The position numbers and the translations under genes were made by a program. The notes under the pieces were generated by a model. The model made no database searches, had not been told where the DNA came from, and saw only the letters and a program-made list of their open reading frames with translations. Below, piece by piece: positions 53,707 to 61,174 of a stretch of DNA of 64,000 nucleotides; the first letter of the stretch is position 1; each line of letters starts with the position of its first letter. The DNA comes from Arthrobacter sp. ERGS1:01 (GTDB taxonomy: Bacteria; Actinomycetota; Actinomycetes; Actinomycetales; Micrococcaceae), in assembly GCF_001281315.1 (NCBI RefSeq), contig NZ_CP012479.1:3844001-3908000 (forward strand). The letters are read 5' to 3'.

Positions 53707-53789
53707 GTGAAAATCCGTTTCTTTTCGTTGATTGCTAACTGAAAACTATTATCGAGGCAGATGTAAGTCAAGTCACACTCAGACACAGA

Positions 53790-54797
53790 ATGGTAACGAT
53801 GATTAATTACCTTGCGATTGATGCCGGCGGAACCTCCACGCGGGCAGTGTTTTTAAGTGCCCGCGGCGAGTGCCTCGGCTATGGCATTTCGGGCGGAGGA
53901 AACCCGGTTTCCAGGGGATTTGAGGGGGCTATCGACTCACTCCTCGAGGCCTCCGAAAAGGCACTCGGGGGCACCGGCAACCGGTTCCATTCGGTGACCC
54001 TCGGAATGGCCGGTGCATCCCTTGAATTGCCGACACATTTGTTTCAGCAACGCTTCATTACGCTCGGACTTGCCCATGAAGTACTGATTGAATCTGATCT
54101 ATTAGCGGCTTTTTACTCCGGCACCTATCAGGACAATGGATACGCTTTGATAGCCGGAACCGGTGCGGTTGCCGCGCGCGTGACGGAAAGCCGGCTCGCG
54201 GCCGTGGCGGACGGCACGGGCTGGCTGCTCGGGGATGACGGGGCGGGATTTTGGCTGGGGAGCCAGGTGGTGCGGGCCGTGGCCGCCGCACTGGACGGCC
54301 GCGGGGCTCCCACGGCATTGACGGAGTTGGTGCTGGCCGAGCTGGACATCACCCTGGACCCGGGCGTGCGCACCCAGGGCCGGGTGGGCGCGCAGCAGCA
54401 GCTGATAGTCAAGATCTATGAAATGCGGCCCATCGAACTTTCACGCTTTGCGCCCATGGTGTTTGCCGTGCGGGACGACGCTGTGGCGGCGGACATCATC
54501 GAACGGGCAGCGGATGCACTGGCCCGGACGCTGGGCGCCGTGATCGAAGCGGATACGCCGGGCCCCCTCGTGTTTGGCGGGAGCGTGTTGACCAAGGGAG
54601 GCGCCGTGGCTGCGGCCGTGACGGCGCGGCTGGCGGACAAGCTGGGTGCGGCCGCCGGTTCGGAGCCACTGGCACCGGTTTTGGTCCACGATGGCGTGGT
54701 GGGCGCCGCCGTACTCGCACTGAAGCGCAACGGCGTCGAGGTGGACGCCGCCGTGTTCGGCCGCATCACCGAAAGCCTGGCTGCGCTGCGCGATTGA
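53790..54797 (+). CDS. BadF/BadG-type sugar kinase (N-acetylglucosamine kinase-like)
   Basis: The 335-residue product is an ASKHA-fold kinase with the phosphate-1 loop LAIDAGGTSTRAVFLS, GTGAVAARV as the second phosphate loop, GDDGAGFWLGSQVV, and the adenosine-site FGGSVLTKGGAVA. N-acetylglucosamine kinases and BcrAD-type ATPases share this layout; the sugar-kinase reading is favoured by the neighbouring ABC importer, SIS protein and RpiR regulator. The start is ATG at 53790 or at 53799 (MINYLAID). Confidence 0.82.
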   Translation: MVTMINYLAIDAGGTSTRAVFLSARGECLGYGISGGGNPVSRGFEGAIDSLLEASEKALGGTGNRFHSVTLGMAGASLELPTHLFQQRFITLGLAHEVLIESDLLAAFYSGTYQDNGYALIAGTGAVAARVTESRLAAVADGTGWLLGDDGAGFWLGSQVVRAVAAALDGRGAPTALTELVLAELDITLDPGVRTQGRVGAQQQLIVKIYEMRPIELSRFAPMVFAVRDDAVAADIIERAADALARTLGAVIEADTPGPLVFGGSVLTKGGAVAAAVTARLADKLGAAAGSEPLAPVLVHDGVVGAAVLALKRNGVEVDAAVFGRITESLAALRD

Positions 54798-54813
54798 CGG
54801 TCCAACGCAAAAA

Positions 54814-54873
54814 TGCTCCCGATCCCGCTTTGTGCCACCGGTAATTCGGGGGCGGAAGGCGGGATCGGGAGCA
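54814..54873 (+). terminator. convergent terminator after the kinase gene
   Basis: TGCTCCCGATCCCGC (54814-54828) and its perfect 15-bp complement (54859-54873) surround a 30-nt loop between the kinase gene and the convergent gene at 54907. CAAAAA precedes the left arm, which gives a T-run for the opposite strand. Confidence 0.8.
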
Positions 54874-54906
54874 GAAGTTGGCTGAGCCGTCGGGTTGCCG
54901 GGCGGC

Positions 54907-55272
54907 CTAAGGCGCCGGGGTGTCGCCGTCGTCGGACTTTTCGGCATCTGCGGCCGCCTTCGCGGCGTCCGCGGCCTTCTGCCGGGCGGCCTCCAGGCGG
55001 TCCGAGGACTTGCGGTTGATGCCGGATCCCTCACTGAGGTAATCGGGGTTTTCCTTGTGCCCCATGACCAGCAGCGAGGACACGAGCAGGCTGGCGATGA
55101 ACGCGATGCCGAAGGCGATGGCGCCGAGGTCCCAGCGCAGTCCGTGGATGGTGCCGCCGGCGGACGCCACCAGCACCACGACGCCGGCCACAAGTGCCAG
55201 GACGAAGGAAAAGGTCAGGGGGAACCTGATGGAATTGCCCTGCTTCGGGTTCTGTGGCTCTGCATTGCCCAC
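54907..55272 (-). CDS. small two-helix membrane protein, unknown
   Basis: The 121-residue product has two membrane helices (about residues 19-41 and 50-71). A C-terminal charged helix follows (SSDRLEAARQKAADAAKAA), with an acidic Pro/Asp-rich end. It is not recognised as a known family. It follows the 201-residue membrane-protein gene by 72 bp in the same direction. Confidence 0.6.
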   Translation of the reverse strand: MGNAEPQNPKQGNSIRFPLTFSFVLALVAGVVVLVASAGGTIHGLRWDLGAIAFGIAFIASLLVSSLLVMGHKENPDYLSEGSGINRKSSDRLEAARQKAADAAKAAADAEKSDDGDTPAP

Positions 55273-55344
55273 GTTAAGTCCTTTTTATTGGTCGTTGCCG
55301 GCACACCCCGGCCGTTCTACGCAAAGTAGAAGATTACTTCCAGT

Positions 55345-55950
55345 TTACTTACCTTTTGCCGTGCGTCCGTCATGGCGCAGGCTCAGCGCCGACAACAGCC
55401 ACAGGGCGCCCGTCATCAGCGCGCCGCCGCCGCTGACGCCCAGGAGGGCATGGGGGCCGGCGCCGATGAAGAACGGCAGCAACAGGCCCGTGCCAACGCT
55501 CAGGACGCCGGAGATCAGCCAGTCGCTGCGCAGCTGGGACTTCGCGGCCTTCCCGGCGCGGTTTGCCAGGGCGGCGTACAGTTCCGCGGCGCCCATGAGT
55601 ACCAGCGCCACGGCGCCCAGCCAGGCGGCCACGTCCGTGTTGACCGAAATGAAGATGACGACGCCGGCCACGGCCAGGAACGCTGCGGCCCCGGGCAGGG
55701 CCAGCCGCTTGGCGTCACCGCGCGGCAGAGCCAGTCGGCGCACAAACCAGTACTGCGCCGCGGCGAGCACCAGAAAGTACCAGGCCAGGTTCAGGCACAG
55801 GCCAAGGGTTCCCGGCGCCCCGAAAAAGACCGTAATGATGCCGAAAAGCAGGGTGATCATGGAGCGGAAAAGCACCGGCTGCCACAGTGCGGACGCTGGG
55901 GTGCTGGTAATGGTTGCATTGACGCCCTGGGGCACGGCTGTATCACTCAC
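55345..55950 (-). CDS. membrane protein, HdeD-like layout
   Basis: The 201-residue product has about six membrane helices, with polar loops such as ANRAGKAAKSQLRSDW and LALPRGDAKRLALPG. The layout resembles HdeD/DUF308-type membrane proteins, but the match is weak. Its function is unknown. It follows the MATE gene by 9 bp and may be cotranscribed with it. Confidence 0.6.
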   Translation of the reverse strand: MSDTAVPQGVNATITSTPASALWQPVLFRSMITLLFGIITVFFGAPGTLGLCLNLAWYFLVLAAAQYWFVRRLALPRGDAKRLALPGAAAFLAVAGVVIFISVNTDVAAWLGAVALVLMGAAELYAALANRAGKAAKSQLRSDWLISGVLSVGTGLLLPFFIGAGPHALLGVSGGGALMTGALWLLSALSLRHDGRTAKGK

Positions 55951-55959
55951 CCAACAAGT

Positions 55960-57366
55960 CTAGCCGCGGCCCGCCACGGCCCCGACCCGCATCCACCGGC
56001 CCGTCCGCGCCCGCAGGCCAAGGGTCAGGGCACGGGCGGCCATGTAGCCGAGGCTGAACGCGGCCCACAGCCAGGCGAGCGCTGCCGGATTCTCCAACGG
56101 CTGGGCCGCCTGGACCCAGAACAGCAACGGGAGGTAGATCACCAGGTTGGCCAGCCCGGCCAACGCCAGGTAGCGGGCGTCACCGGCGCCGATCAGGACG
56201 CCGTCGAGCACGAACACGTAACCGGCCAGCGGCTGGCCCAACGCCATGACCACCAGGGCCGCGGCCAGCGCGTGGTGGACGCCGACGTCGGTGGTGAAGA
56301 TCCAGCCGACTCCCCCGGACGCCGCCCACAGGGCCAGGCCGGTCACCACGCCGAAGCCCAGCCCCCACCGGGTCATGGTGCGGGTCAGAGCGCGCACGGC
56401 CGTGACATTGCCGGCGCCGAGCTCCTTGCCAATGAGCGCCTGGGCGGCAATGGCCAGGGCGTCCAGGGCAAAGGCCAGGAATGAAAAGACCGTCATGGCG
56501 AGCTGGTGGGCGGCAAGGTTGACGGAGCCCTGGGCCGTTGCCACGATCACAGTGGCCACGATGGCAATGCGCAGGGACAAGGTGCGCACCATGAGCCAGC
56601 TGCCCACGCGGGATACCGTGCGCACGCCCACCCAGTCCGGGCGCAGGCCGACGCCTGCTGCGCGGGCCGCCCGCACCACCATGACCAGGTACGTGGCCGC
56701 CATGCCCCACTGGGCCAGCACAGTGCCCAGGGCGGCGCCGGCCACGGACATGTGCAAGCCGTAAACCAGGGCAAAATTGAGCACAATGTTGACCGCAAAT
56801 CCCAGGCCGGCCACCACCAGCGGGGTTCGTGTGTCCTGCAGGCCGCGCAATACGCCCGTCGCGGCCAGCACCACCAACATGGCGGGAATCCCGGCCATGC
56901 TGACCACCAGATAGTGCCGGGCAAAGTCCAGCACCTCCCCGTCGGCGCCCAGTGCGGAGAGCAGCGGGGTGGCCGTAAGCCAGCCGGCGGCAGCCAGCAC
57001 CACGCCGAGCAGGGCGGCCAGCCACAGCCCGTCGCGGCCCACGGCAAGGGCGTCGGCACGCCGCCCGGCGCCCAGCAGCCGGGCCACGGCAGGGGTGGTG
57101 GAATATGCCAGGAACACCATAAGTCCCACGGCCGTCTGGAGCACCGTGGCCGCGAGCCCCACGCCCGCCAGTTCGGCGACGCCCAGGTGGCCCACGATCG
57201 CGGAGTCGGCCAGCAGGAACAGCGGCTCGGCGATCAGGGCGCCAAAGGCGGGGACGGCAAGGCGCAGGATCGCCCGGGACTGCGAGGTCCCGGCTGGTGG
57301 AGCGGGGGCGGAGGGGCCCGCCGCGGACGCGTCCGGCGCGGAGGGGCCGGGCAGGGTTTCAGGCAT
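55960..57366 (-). CDS. MATE-family multidrug/metabolite exporter (DinF-like)
   Basis: The 468-residue transporter has 12 membrane helices in two bundles. The N-terminal pattern LAVPAFGALIAEPLFLLADS with LGVAELAGVGLAATVL and the later STTPAVARLLGAGRRADAL fit the MATE/DinF family. A Pro/Ala-rich N-terminal segment (about 30 residues) precedes the first helix. It should use a Na+ or H+ gradient to export organic compounds. It lies 2 bp from the LysR gene's stop codon. Confidence 0.92.
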   Translation of the reverse strand: MPETLPGPSAPDASAAGPSAPAPPAGTSQSRAILRLAVPAFGALIAEPLFLLADSAIVGHLGVAELAGVGLAATVLQTAVGLMVFLAYSTTPAVARLLGAGRRADALAVGRDGLWLAALLGVVLAAAGWLTATPLLSALGADGEVLDFARHYLVVSMAGIPAMLVVLAATGVLRGLQDTRTPLVVAGLGFAVNIVLNFALVYGLHMSVAGAALGTVLAQWGMAATYLVMVVRAARAAGVGLRPDWVGVRTVSRVGSWLMVRTLSLRIAIVATVIVATAQGSVNLAAHQLAMTVFSFLAFALDALAIAAQALIGKELGAGNVTAVRALTRTMTRWGLGFGVVTGLALWAASGGVGWIFTTDVGVHHALAAALVVMALGQPLAGYVFVLDGVLIGAGDARYLALAGLANLVIYLPLLFWVQAAQPLENPAALAWLWAAFSLGYMAARALTLGLRARTGRWMRVGAVAGRG

Positions 57367-57368
57367 GG

Positions 57369-58337
57369 TTAAACAGTATCGGTGGCTGGGAGCCCGGCTG
57401 CGCCTGATGTTCCGGCTGCGCCCGGGTTTCCGGCGTCGTCCACGAGTCCGGCCATGATGGCCCCCAGTTCCGCAATGACACGCCGCACGGCACCCCGTTC
57501 GAGGGCCTCGGGCCGGGTCAGCAGGTCGATGTGCCGGCCCAGTGCGGGTTCGCGCAGCGGAATCAGGACCAGCCGCGGGAAGTGGCTGCGGTTCACCGTG
57601 TAGCGCGGCATCAGGGAAACGTAGCGGCCGTTTTCCACCACGGATGCGGCCACGAAGAATTCATTGATCCGGTGGGCAACGTCCACCTCCTCCCCCGCGA
57701 GCGTGCCGATCATTTCGATGGCGCCGTCCAGCGGGAAGCCCTGACGGACGGAAACCCACTGTTCCCCGCGCAGCGCACCGGGGTCCAGCGACGTCAGGCC
57801 GGCCAGGCGGTGCCCGGCCCCCACGGCGATGTCGAGTGGTTCAAGGGCCAGCGGCGTGACGGCCACGGTGTTCGGCCACGGCGGGCTGTTGGGCAGCCGG
57901 TGGGCGATGACCACATCGTAGTCGGCGGTCAGTGCCGGGAAATCCTGTTGCGCCACGTCCTGGTCGGCAAAGCGCAGGGAGGGGCCGGCGTCGTCCGCGA
58001 ACATCGCAGCGAGCGGGCCGAAGAACGCCAGCCCGGCACTGTGGAACGCGGCAACGCTGACCGGTTCGGTGGTGCTTTCCCTGAAGGACTCCACGGCCGC
58101 ATCCGCCCGGGCGAGCGCCACCTCCACGTCGGCCGCTGCCCGGCACAGCGCCAGCCCGGCCGGGGTCAGGGCCGTGCGCCGGCCCAGTTTGTACGTCAGG
58201 GCCGTCCCCGCCTTGCGCTGCAGGGCCGCCAGTTGCTGGGACACGGACGACGCCGTGACGTGCAGTGCCAGCGCGGCCGCGGCAATGCTTCCCCTCGCCT
58301 GCACCTCGCGCAGGGCCCTCAATTGTCCAAGTTCCAT
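57369..58337 (-). CDS. LysR-family transcriptional regulator
   Basis: The 322-residue product has an N-terminal winged helix (LRALREVQARGSIAAAALAL, TASSVSQQLAALQRK) and a LysR substrate-binding domain. It is divergent from an EamA exporter, which it probably controls. It also lies 2 bp upstream of the MATE gene in the same direction and may be cotranscribed with it. The effector is unknown. The C-terminus has a Gly/Ala-rich tail. Confidence 0.92.
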   Translation of the reverse strand: MELGQLRALREVQARGSIAAAALALHVTASSVSQQLAALQRKAGTALTYKLGRRTALTPAGLALCRAAADVEVALARADAAVESFRESTTEPVSVAAFHSAGLAFFGPLAAMFADDAGPSLRFADQDVAQQDFPALTADYDVVIAHRLPNSPPWPNTVAVTPLALEPLDIAVGAGHRLAGLTSLDPGALRGEQWVSVRQGFPLDGAIEMIGTLAGEEVDVAHRINEFFVAASVVENGRYVSLMPRYTVNRSHFPRLVLIPLREPALGRHIDLLTRPEALERGAVRRVIAELGAIMAGLVDDAGNPGAAGTSGAAGLPATDTV

Positions 58338-58409
58338 AAGTTCAAACTAATGCATTACGTACAGAATCAACATCTAGTCCTTGCGCTACATCGACGTCAG
58401 GATGGGACG

Positions 58410-59402
58410 GTGAAGAACTTGTGGAACCGCCTTGGCGTGGACGCCGCCCTGCTGGCCGTGGCCGTGGTGTGGGGCGGCAGCTACCTCGTGGCCAAGGACC
58501 TGACCCTTGCCGCACCCGTGCCGGCCGTGCTGGGTTGGCGGTTCCTGGTGGCGTCGGCGGCCCTGGGCGTGTTGTGGGCGTGGCGGGTCAGGCGGCTCCC
58601 GGGGCGCGCGGAGCTGTGGACCGGTGCGCTGCTCGGGCTGACACAGGCGGCCGTGCTCTTCCTGGAAACGTTTGGCGTGGCGGCCACCCGGGCCGGAAAT
58701 GCCGGGCTGATCATTTCCCTGACGGTGATTTTCACGCCGCTGCTCGATGCGGCGGCCTCGCGACGCTGGCTGCCGCGGGGCTTCTTCGTGGCGGCGGTGG
58801 TGTGCGTCGTGGGCGTGGCCCTGCTGGTTTCCGCCGACGGGTTCCGGGCACCCAATCCCGGCGACCTGCTCATGCTTGCGGCTGCGGCCGTCCGCGCCGG
58901 ACACGTCACCCTGCTCGGCGCCCTGACTCGAAACAAGCCCTACAGTTCGATCACCGTCACCCTGATCCAGGCCGTGGTGTGCGCCGCAGCGGGAATCGCC
59001 GTCAACCCGGCGGCCATGGCGACGGCGGCCCGCTCCTTTGGCCCCGCCGAATGGTTGGGCGTGCTGTATCTGGGGCTGGCCGCCAGCGTGTTCGCGTTCC
59101 TCATCCAGCTCTGGGCCGTGCGGCGCACCTCCGCCTCCCGCGCCAGCCTGCTCATGGGCACCGAACCGGTCTGGGCCGTGCTCGCCGGCGTTCTGATTGC
59201 GGGGGAGCACCTCGGCTGGGCGGGCGCCGCCGGAGCCGGGCTGATCATTGGCGGCTGTTTCGCGGGCCAGCGCATCGAGGCGCGGTTCCGGGCCACGCCA
59301 CCCGTTCCCGACGGGCGTGGTGACCTGCCCGGCGGGGCCACCGGTGCGGCGCTAGTACCCGCCGCCACCCCCGCCGTCGTTGGCCATGTTGGCAAACCGT
59401 GA
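58410..59402 (+). CDS. EamA/DMT family transporter
   Basis: The 330-residue protein has ten membrane helices with AVVWGGSYLVAKDLTLAAPV near the start and SRASLLMGTEPVWAVLAGVL near the end of the second repeat. A GTG start at 58410 follows AGGATGGGAC. The much longer open frame that runs upstream through the LysR gene is rejected. Its last 51 bp overlap the end of dnaB on the other strand. Confidence 0.87.
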   Translation: MKNLWNRLGVDAALLAVAVVWGGSYLVAKDLTLAAPVPAVLGWRFLVASAALGVLWAWRVRRLPGRAELWTGALLGLTQAAVLFLETFGVAATRAGNAGLIISLTVIFTPLLDAAASRRWLPRGFFVAAVVCVVGVALLVSADGFRAPNPGDLLMLAAAAVRAGHVTLLGALTRNKPYSSITVTLIQAVVCAAAGIAVNPAAMATAARSFGPAEWLGVLYLGLAASVFAFLIQLWAVRRTSASRASLLMGTEPVWAVLAGVLIAGEHLGWAGAAGAGLIIGGCFAGQRIEARFRATPPVPDGRGDLPGGATGAALVPAATPAVVGHVGKP

Positions 59403-60737
59403 ATAGTGGCCCTGGAACGCGACCACAAGGGTTTTCGTGGGACCGTTACGGTGCTTGGCCACGATCACGTCGGCCTCGCCGGCGCGCGCCGATTCCTTGT
59501 CATAGATGTCTTCACGGTGCAGCAGGATGACCATGTCGGCATCCTGCTCAATGGAACCGGATTCACGAAGGTCCGACACCATGGGCTTCTTGTCGGTGCG
59601 CTGCTCGGAACCACGGTTCAGCTGCGACAGCGCCACCACGGGCACCTGTAGCTCCTTGGCCAGCAGCTTCAGTGCGCGGGAGAACTCGGACACTTCCTGC
59701 TGGCGGGATTCGACCTTCTTGCCGGAGGACATGAGCTGGAGATAGTCAAGGATCACCAGCTTGAGATCGTGCTGCTGCTTCAGGCGCCGGCACTTGGCCC
59801 GGATCTCCATCAGCGACATGTTGGGCGAATCGTCAATGAACAACGGGGCGTCGTTCATCTTGCCCATGGTCGTGGCGATCTTGGACCACTGGTCGTCCTT
59901 GACGGTTCCCTTGCGCAGGTCCTGCAGGCTGATGGTGGCCTCGGCGGAGAGCAGGCGCATGGCCAGCTCGTTCCGGCCCATTTCCAGGGAGAACACGACC
60001 GTGGCCATGTTGTGGTCGATTGCGGCCGATCGCGCCCAGTCAAGTGCGAATGTACTTTTACCGACGGCCGGACGTGCGGCGATGACGATCATCTGGCCCG
60101 GGTGCAGGCCGTTGGTCAGTTCATCAAATTCGTAGAAGCCGGTGGGCACGCCGGTCATGCCTTCGCCCTTGTGGCCCGAGGCCTCAATTTCGTCGACGGT
60201 GGATTCCATGACGTCCTTGAGGATCACATAGTCCTCGGTGGTGCGACGCTCGGCCACGGCAAAGATTTCCGCCTGCGCGGCGTTGACGACGTCCTCGACC
60301 TCACCGTCCTGGGCGTAACCCATCTGGACGATCTTGGTACCGGCCGTGACAAGGCGGCGCAGCACGGCGCGTTCGGCGACGATTTCGGCGTAGAAGCCGG
60401 CGTTGGCCGCGGTGGGAACGGACTGGATGAGCTGGTGCAGGTAGGCGGCGCCGCCAACCTTGGCAATCTCGGTGCGCTTGGTCAGTTCGTCGGCCACCGT
60501 GACGGCGTCGGCCGGTTCGCCGCGGCCATAGAGGTCAAGGATGGCCTCGTAAATGCTTTCGTGGGAGGGCCGGTAAAAGTCATTGCCGCGCAAAACCTCG
60601 ACGACGTCGGCAATGGCGTCCTTGGACAGCATCATGCCGCCAAGAACACTTTGTTCCGCCACCAAATCCTGCGGCGGTGTCCGGGCGAAGTCCGGCTCTC
60701 GTGATGAACCAACCGCATCCATGGCTGGAGCTGACAT
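59352..60737 (-). CDS. dnaB: replicative DNA helicase
   Basis: The 461-residue hexameric helicase unwinds DNA ahead of the replication fork. It has an N-terminal DnaB domain (QSVLGGMMLSKDAIADVVEV) and a RecA-like domain with Walker A ARPAVGKST (about 222-229), Walker B LVILDYLQLM and SQLNRGSEQRTDKKPMVSDL. A glycine-rich C-terminus ends in GGGGGGY. The start at 60737 (MSAPAMDAVGSS) is preferred to 60836, which would extend it with unusual sequence. No intein is seen. Upstream DnaA-box-like sites may link its expression to DnaA. Confidence 0.95.
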   Translation of the reverse strand: MSAPAMDAVGSSREPDFARTPPQDLVAEQSVLGGMMLSKDAIADVVEVLRGNDFYRPSHESIYEAILDLYGRGEPADAVTVADELTKRTEIAKVGGAAYLHQLIQSVPTAANAGFYAEIVAERAVLRRLVTAGTKIVQMGYAQDGEVEDVVNAAQAEIFAVAERRTTEDYVILKDVMESTVDEIEASGHKGEGMTGVPTGFYEFDELTNGLHPGQMIVIAARPAVGKSTFALDWARSAAIDHNMATVVFSLEMGRNELAMRLLSAEATISLQDLRKGTVKDDQWSKIATTMGKMNDAPLFIDDSPNMSLMEIRAKCRRLKQQHDLKLVILDYLQLMSSGKKVESRQQEVSEFSRALKLLAKELQVPVVALSQLNRGSEQRTDKKPMVSDLRESGSIEQDADMVILLHREDIYDKESARAGEADVIVAKHRNGPTKTLVVAFQGHYSRFANMANDGGGGGGY

Positions 60738-60879
60738 GTCTTGTGCCCACTTTCTTACCTGCCGGCCCGGCCATCGTTGAAACCTCGTGGTTTCACCTGG
60801 CGGGCCTCTTCCCGTTCTACCAGCGGATGACGACATTGTTGCCGTTCGCAGAGGGGATCCTTTGCAACGTTAGACGCTC

Positions 60880-61124
60880 TGTGGACAACTGCCAACCCCA
60901 CTATCCACCGTATCTGTGGATAACTTGTGGATTAAGTGCCGTGGCTTGTGCACAGGATGGGGACAAGAATGTGGATAACTGTGGAGAAGCTTATGGAAAC
61001 CCGCTCTGACCTGCGTAAACACTGTCCCCGCCCTGTGGAAGAAGAGGAGTTTTTAATCTCACACCCTCCACAACCCGGCTGTTGACAGTGGCGTTAAAGG
61101 CAGATACCGCAGGGGATATCCACA
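60880..61124 (+). other. DnaA-box-like cluster upstream of dnaB
   Basis: Within the 436-bp region upstream of dnaB and downstream of the GH95 gene, TGTGGATAA occurs at 60915-60923 and 60970-60978. Near matches are TGTGGACAA (60880-60888), TTGTGGATT (60925-60933) and TATCCACA (61117-61124). They resemble the DnaA box TTATCCACA on either strand. No dnaA, dnaN or rpmH gene is present, so this is not shown to be an origin. It may control dnaB or titrate DnaA. Confidence 0.65.
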
Positions 61125-61174
61125 GACATATGCCATGACTGTGAACTACTCCCCTGCGGCATCGTGACCTGCGC

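Noticed and set aside
57531..58409. N-terminal extension of the EamA gene reaching back to 57531
   Set aside because: The extension is antisense to the LysR gene, and a GTG with a ribosome-binding site at 58410 begins the recognisable protein.
60830..61174. Possible chromosomal origin (oriC)
   Set aside because: DnaA-box-like sites are present but dnaA, dnaN and rpmH are absent and the site count is small; called only a box cluster.
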